In this document: positions 61,001 to 64,000 of the stretch, piece by piece
How positions within the stretch are numbered: position 1 is the first letter of the stretch
Layout: every line of letters begins with the position of its first letter
DNA from: Drosophila pseudoobscura
Taxonomy: Eukaryota > Arthropoda > Insecta > Diptera > Drosophilidae
Direction: 5' to 3'
DNA: 64,000 nucleotides
NCBI RefSeq assembly: GCF_009870125.1
Contig: NC_046681.1
Coordinates: 26,248,001-26,312,000, forward strand
Notes under the pieces: model-generated
Databases searched by the model: none
Told to the model about the DNA's origin: nothing
What the model saw: the letters and a program-made list of their open reading frames with translations, nothing else
Translations under genes and position numbers: made by a program

Positions 61001-62753
61001 ACCAACAACAACAACAACAGTAACTACAGTAATCAGAAAACGAACCCCGAATCGAATGATAGTACAGTTATAACATGCAAAAAATAAAACAAACATCATT
61101 ACGCAGTCAAAGCACGTTTCGAATACTCTACTCGTTTACATATTTAATTGAAATTGCTTTTCGTTTCGCACGTTTTTGGTTTTCCTTTTTGCACTTGTCA
61201 AATATTGCGTAATGCTAAAATAATTTGTACAATTTAATTTTTGCACAGAATTGCCATGGGATCAGCCATCGGCCAACTGTCCGGAGTTCATCAACTGGAA
61301 GGACAATGATCGCTGGCAAACACAGACGCCATGGAGCAAACTGGACACACTGGCCATATCCTTGTTGCGCAAAGTACTGGCCACTAGTCCGGGCACCCGC
61401 CTAACCCTGGAGAAGATTCTCGATCACAAATGGTCCAACATGCAGTTCGCCGAGCATGGTAAGGGTGTTAATTTGATGTGGGCGCCTTCGAGTGTTTATC
61501 GAGTGATTTATCTACAAGCACACTTTGCCGGCTCAGGTACTTAGTGACTCTCAATGCTTTCGACATCTTGAGAGTCTCTCTGTGCCTGCACTGGCGGTGA
61601 TGCAACTGCAACGATTAAGGGTGTTCCTAATAAGTGTTATATTTAGAGTTATATCGAAAGTGTTTAAAAGTACAACAATCTAATCCCTGCTCTGCTTCTG
61701 CTTTGGCGCTTTAGCTGTATGATAGATTTAAAATACTTCATAAAGCTAGATTACCAAAGCATTGGCTCTGTGGAAACTTCATCCAAACAATGAAATCCGA
61801 TCTGCGTGTGCACTTAATTATATTTCGTTTGCAGCTTTTGTTTACTTTGGCCATGTTTTCTTTATGAGTTGATCTTTTGTTTGCACATTATTTGATCTTT
61901 GGTGATTTTAGCTGTATGGTGTATATCAAAGATCCATAGAGCTTTATCACCAAAACCCAAATGGTTTTTGCATTTTTTCGCTTGAGTTGCTTATGTTTTT
62001 AAAATGTTTTTTGTCAACAAAATCTGAAGAAATCAAGATTATGCTTACTAAAAAACTTTTCTTCTATCACCCAAAGATCGCTCTTTTGACTTGGTGGATT
62101 CGGCGGCTGCGTTGGAGATCTGCTCGCCCAAGGCCAAGCGACAGCGTTTGCAGTCCAGTGCTCATCTGAGCAATGGTTTGGATGACTCCATATCGCGGAA
62201 TTACTGCTCCCAGCCGATGCCCACGATGCGTAGTGACGACGACTTTGATGTAAGATTGCGCAGCGGTCGGGCCACTGGGGGTCAGGAGAACCAATCCGTG
62301 GCCCAGGAGGCGCGCCTCAGTTACTGTTTCTCGCAGCCGGCCCTGCTGGATGATCTACTGTTGGCCACGCAGATGAACCAGACGCAGAGCGCCTCGCAGA
62401 ACTACTTCCAGCGCCTGGTGCGACGCATGACGCGATTCTTTGTGACCACACGCTGGGACGATACGATCAAGCGACTGGTGGGAACCATCGAAAGGCTGGG
62501 TGGATACACCTGCAAGGCCAGCGAGGAGGGTGTGGTCACAGTGTCCACCATCGACCGGAACAAGCTGCGGCTAGTGTTCAAGGCTCACATCATCGAGATG
62601 GACGGCAAGATCCTAGTCGATTTTCGGCTGTCCAAGGGCTGTGGTCTAGAATTCAAGCGGCGCTTCATCAAGATCAAGAACGCGCTGGAAGATATTGTCA
62701 TGAAGGGGCCCACCACATGGCCCATTGCGATTGCAACCAATTCGGTGCCTTAG
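52099..62753 (+). CDS. grp: grapes (Chk1), DNA-damage/replication checkpoint Ser/Thr kinase
   Basis: Six coding exons: 52099-52223, 52691-52914, 58724-58901, 60314-60456, 61249-61458 and 62077-62753. Phases are consistent, giving 518 aa. An Ala/Gly-rich N-terminus precedes the kinase domain: P-loop LGEGAYGEV (35-43), lysine K58 in AVAMKMV, catalytic HRDLKPEN (148-155) and DFG (168-170). After the T-loop come [12 protein letters not shown] and [13 protein letters not shown]. The C-terminal regulatory half has SQ sites (CSQPMP, FSQPALL) and a KA1-like domain (about 400-518) ending TNSVP. Chk1 is activated by ATR (Mei-41) and delays Cdk1 activation; in flies it is needed for the mid-blastula transition. 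The ATG at 52099 is chosen as the first in frame after a stop. Introns 4 and 5 carry four microRNAs. Confidence 0.97.
52224..52690 (+). other. grp intron 1
   Basis: Contains TG-rich repeats (52270-52335) and GC-rich sequence but no evident exon. Its minus-strand open frames are low complexity. Confidence 0.7.
52915..58723 (+). other. grp intron 2 (5.8 kb)
   Basis: Holds GA/TC microsatellites (54597-54612, 54922-54941, 56322-56342, 58103-58125) and TG repeats (55608-55622). A more complex stretch at about 53110-53480 looks unlike its surroundings. No gene is recognised. Confidence 0.6.
58902..60313 (+). other. grp intron 3
   Basis: No structure noted apart from short AC repeats near 60165-60178. 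A 212-codon open frame crossing its 3' border contains exon 4 by read-through and is not a separate gene. Confidence 0.7.
60899..60986 (+). ncRNA. mir-9c: mir-9c microRNA hairpin
   Basis: The 5p arm at 60908-60929 begins TCTTTGGTATTC and carries the miR-9 seed CTTTGGT. The opposite arm (TAAAGCTTTTATACC, about 60956-60977) pairs with it across a loop of about 27 nt. It lies in grp intron 4, on the sense strand. Mature bases match fly miR-9c as recalled. Confidence 0.93.
61523..61598 (+). ncRNA. mir-306: mir-306 microRNA hairpin
   Basis: The 5p arm at 61533-61554 begins TCAGGTACTTAGTG (seed CAGGTAC). The 3p arm, about 61569-61591 (GAGTCTCTCTGTGCCTG), pairs with it, with changes from the D. melanogaster 3p arm. 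In grp intron 5. Confidence 0.93.
61693..61768 (+). ncRNA. mir-79: mir-79 microRNA hairpin
   Basis: The 3p arm at 61740-61762 begins ATAAAGCTAGATTACC (seed TAAAGCT). The 5p arm, 61700-61722 (GCTTTGGCGCTTTAGC), pairs with it. In grp intron 5. Confidence 0.93.
61885..61965 (+). ncRNA. mir-9b: mir-9b microRNA hairpin
   Basis: The 5p arm at 61896-61918 begins TCTTTGGTGATTTTAG (miR-9 seed). The complementary arm (AGAGCTTTATCACCAAAA, about 61938-61955) closes the hairpin. Last of the cluster in grp intron 5. Confidence 0.93.
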
Positions 62754-63045
62754 TTTTTAATGAAATTTAACCTAAGACTTGACTCTGTTTCATTTGGATA
62801 CATTATGTTTATGTAACTTGTGTTCACAGCACTCCCATTCATCATCACTATCGATCTTCGAATAGCTTAAATATTTTATTAGCATGTGCTCGTGCATTAT
62901 CGACGATTACGTTTTGTACTATGTATACTGCCTATTCTTATAGCTCTACTATGATTTTAAATTTGTTGACTTTAAAATGAATACCGCGTATTGAGTGTAG
63001 TTGATTAGTAAAATAAACGTTATGAAACAATAAATATTTACTTTT
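62754..63045 (+). other. grp: grp 3' UTR with polyadenylation signals
   Basis: AT-rich sequence after the stop. AATAAA occurs at 63012-63017 and 63029-63034, so transcripts probably end near 63040-63060. Confidence 0.6.
63012..63034 (+). terminator. grp polyadenylation signals
   Basis: Two AATAAA hexamers 17 nt apart, 259 and 276 nt after the stop codon. Confidence 0.6.
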
Positions 63046-64000
63046 TAAAATAAAAACTTAAGAATAAGAAGTACTACTTCATTTTAAATTGATTCTAAAA
63101 TGAGGGTTTTATAAGTCTATTGATGTAGTTTTCAAACGATGTAAATCAAGAATTTATGTTAAATGGCCCTCGATAGCAACGTCACTTTATACCATGCTCA
63201 AACATCCTTAATTGGTTATATTTTTTAATTTTTGAAATTTGTTGCTTCCAATATTCTACATTTTACATGAGAGACACGTGTATCTTACATGCAATGCTGC
63301 AGTGCACCCACCGTTCGACAGGGGGAGTTTTGGAGCAGCAGACTTCCCACAGATGCCGCCAATACTAAGAATGACATTTTCCACAAGCTTTTTTATTTTT
63401 TTATTTCACATGAACTAGCGATATTGAATATATATTATTGATTGAAACTTTTGTGGTGATTTTTCTTCCAGTTTTGTGTATTGTTTTTTCTCTGTGGGAT
63501 CGACTATTGGAACACCTGGGCATTCGCTTTATTTGAGTTGAACGATTTTATGCTTAATTCTATGTCTCAACAATAATTTTGTGGGTTCTCTGTAATGGTG
63601 GGAGTGGGGATTGAGTGTGTATATAATTTCAAATGAATTACAACGACTACAAATACGGATATCCACGCTGGCCAAGATGTTGCGGGGCGGCTGAGAGAAT
63701 ATCTGATACATAGGGATGTTTGTTTGTTGGTTTTATATAAATAATGGTTTAACATTAATAATAATGTCTAATAACGAAGCATAGAGACAGCAAACGGTTT
63801 CTGTTGCCTTTTGTGCGCCAGACACAAAATCCAAAAAGGGTTGACGAACACGTACACCAAATATCAGCACCACCCCAGGATGGGTCTTCTCCTGCAGCTG
63901 CTGCTGATCTTCATCCAGTCCATGCGGTCTCGTGCTGGATTAGCGGGTGCATTCGGTGTGGTTGGAATTTTGAAGTAGCAACGCTTACTGGGGCTTCCTG
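63046..64000. other. Unassigned right-hand end
   Basis: No gene is recognised. Near the border the minus strand has short open frames (63878-64000, one reading ...RDRMDWMKISSSCRRR, open to the window edge), which could be the end of a neighbouring gene or chance. Nothing supports a name. Confidence 0.35.

Noticed and set aside
63785..63960. Minus-strand frame (HGLDEDQQQLQEK...) as the tail of a neighbouring gene
   Set aside because: It has no start, an in-frame stop just upstream, and only a weak acceptor. Three frames are partly open, so none can be preferred.
1..64000. CRISPR arrays, tRNA or rRNA genes
   Set aside because: No spaced direct-repeat arrays, cloverleaf A/B boxes or rRNA sequence were seen. 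The organism is an insect.

Overview
The window is animal nuclear DNA from a fruit fly (Drosophila). Introns with GT..AG borders interrupt every large gene. The encoded proteins match Drosophila Mtgo (FNDC3), Trpgamma, Tim9 and Grapes (Chk1). The mir-9c/306/79/9b cluster sits in the introns of grapes, as in D. melanogaster. Non-coding DNA is dense in simple repeats, and three DINE-1/INE-1-like fragments are present. In D. melanogaster these genes lie on 2L (Muller element B). An obscura-group species would fit the repeat style, but the sequence alone does not settle the species.

Layout. 1-18884 (+): the 3' part of mtgo, with long introns at 1-9092 and 9266-14547 and the coding bulk at 14548-18884. 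18885-23350: an AT-rich stretch holding the mtgo 3' UTR, an old DINE-1-like repeat and the 3' UTR of the convergent Trpgamma gene. 23351-27587 (-): the Trpgamma coding exons, with further in-frame 5' exons at 27665-27843, 30448-30490 and probably 34852-35001, separated by long introns. 35002-38591: repeat-rich DNA with ATCGAT palindromes, an AT minisatellite and a diverged tandem duplication. 38592-40912 (+): a seven-finger C2H2 zinc-finger gene. 41537-41980 (-): a small Tim9-type mitochondrial chaperone gene. 42031-42401: a DINE-1 fragment followed by a core-promoter module. 43059-43895 (+): an unrecognised 278-aa gene. 43896-52098: no recognised gene; GAGA-rich islands and microsatellites. 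52099-62753 (+): grapes/Chk1 in six coding exons, with four microRNAs in introns 4 and 5. 62754-64000: the grapes 3' UTR and unassigned DNA.

The genes are functionally independent: an ER/membrane FNDC3 protein, a TRPC channel, a putative transcription factor, a mitochondrial import chaperone and a DNA-damage checkpoint kinase. The exception is the microRNA cluster, which is probably co-transcribed with grapes. The observations most worth following up are a likely internal promoter and alternative first exon of mtgo (14018-14476), a repeat-like module carrying a motif-1 (M1BP-type) promoter element that recurs near another gene start (42311-42401), in-frame 5' exons of Trpgamma lacking an ATG, and a zinc-finger gene flanked on both sides by related repeats.
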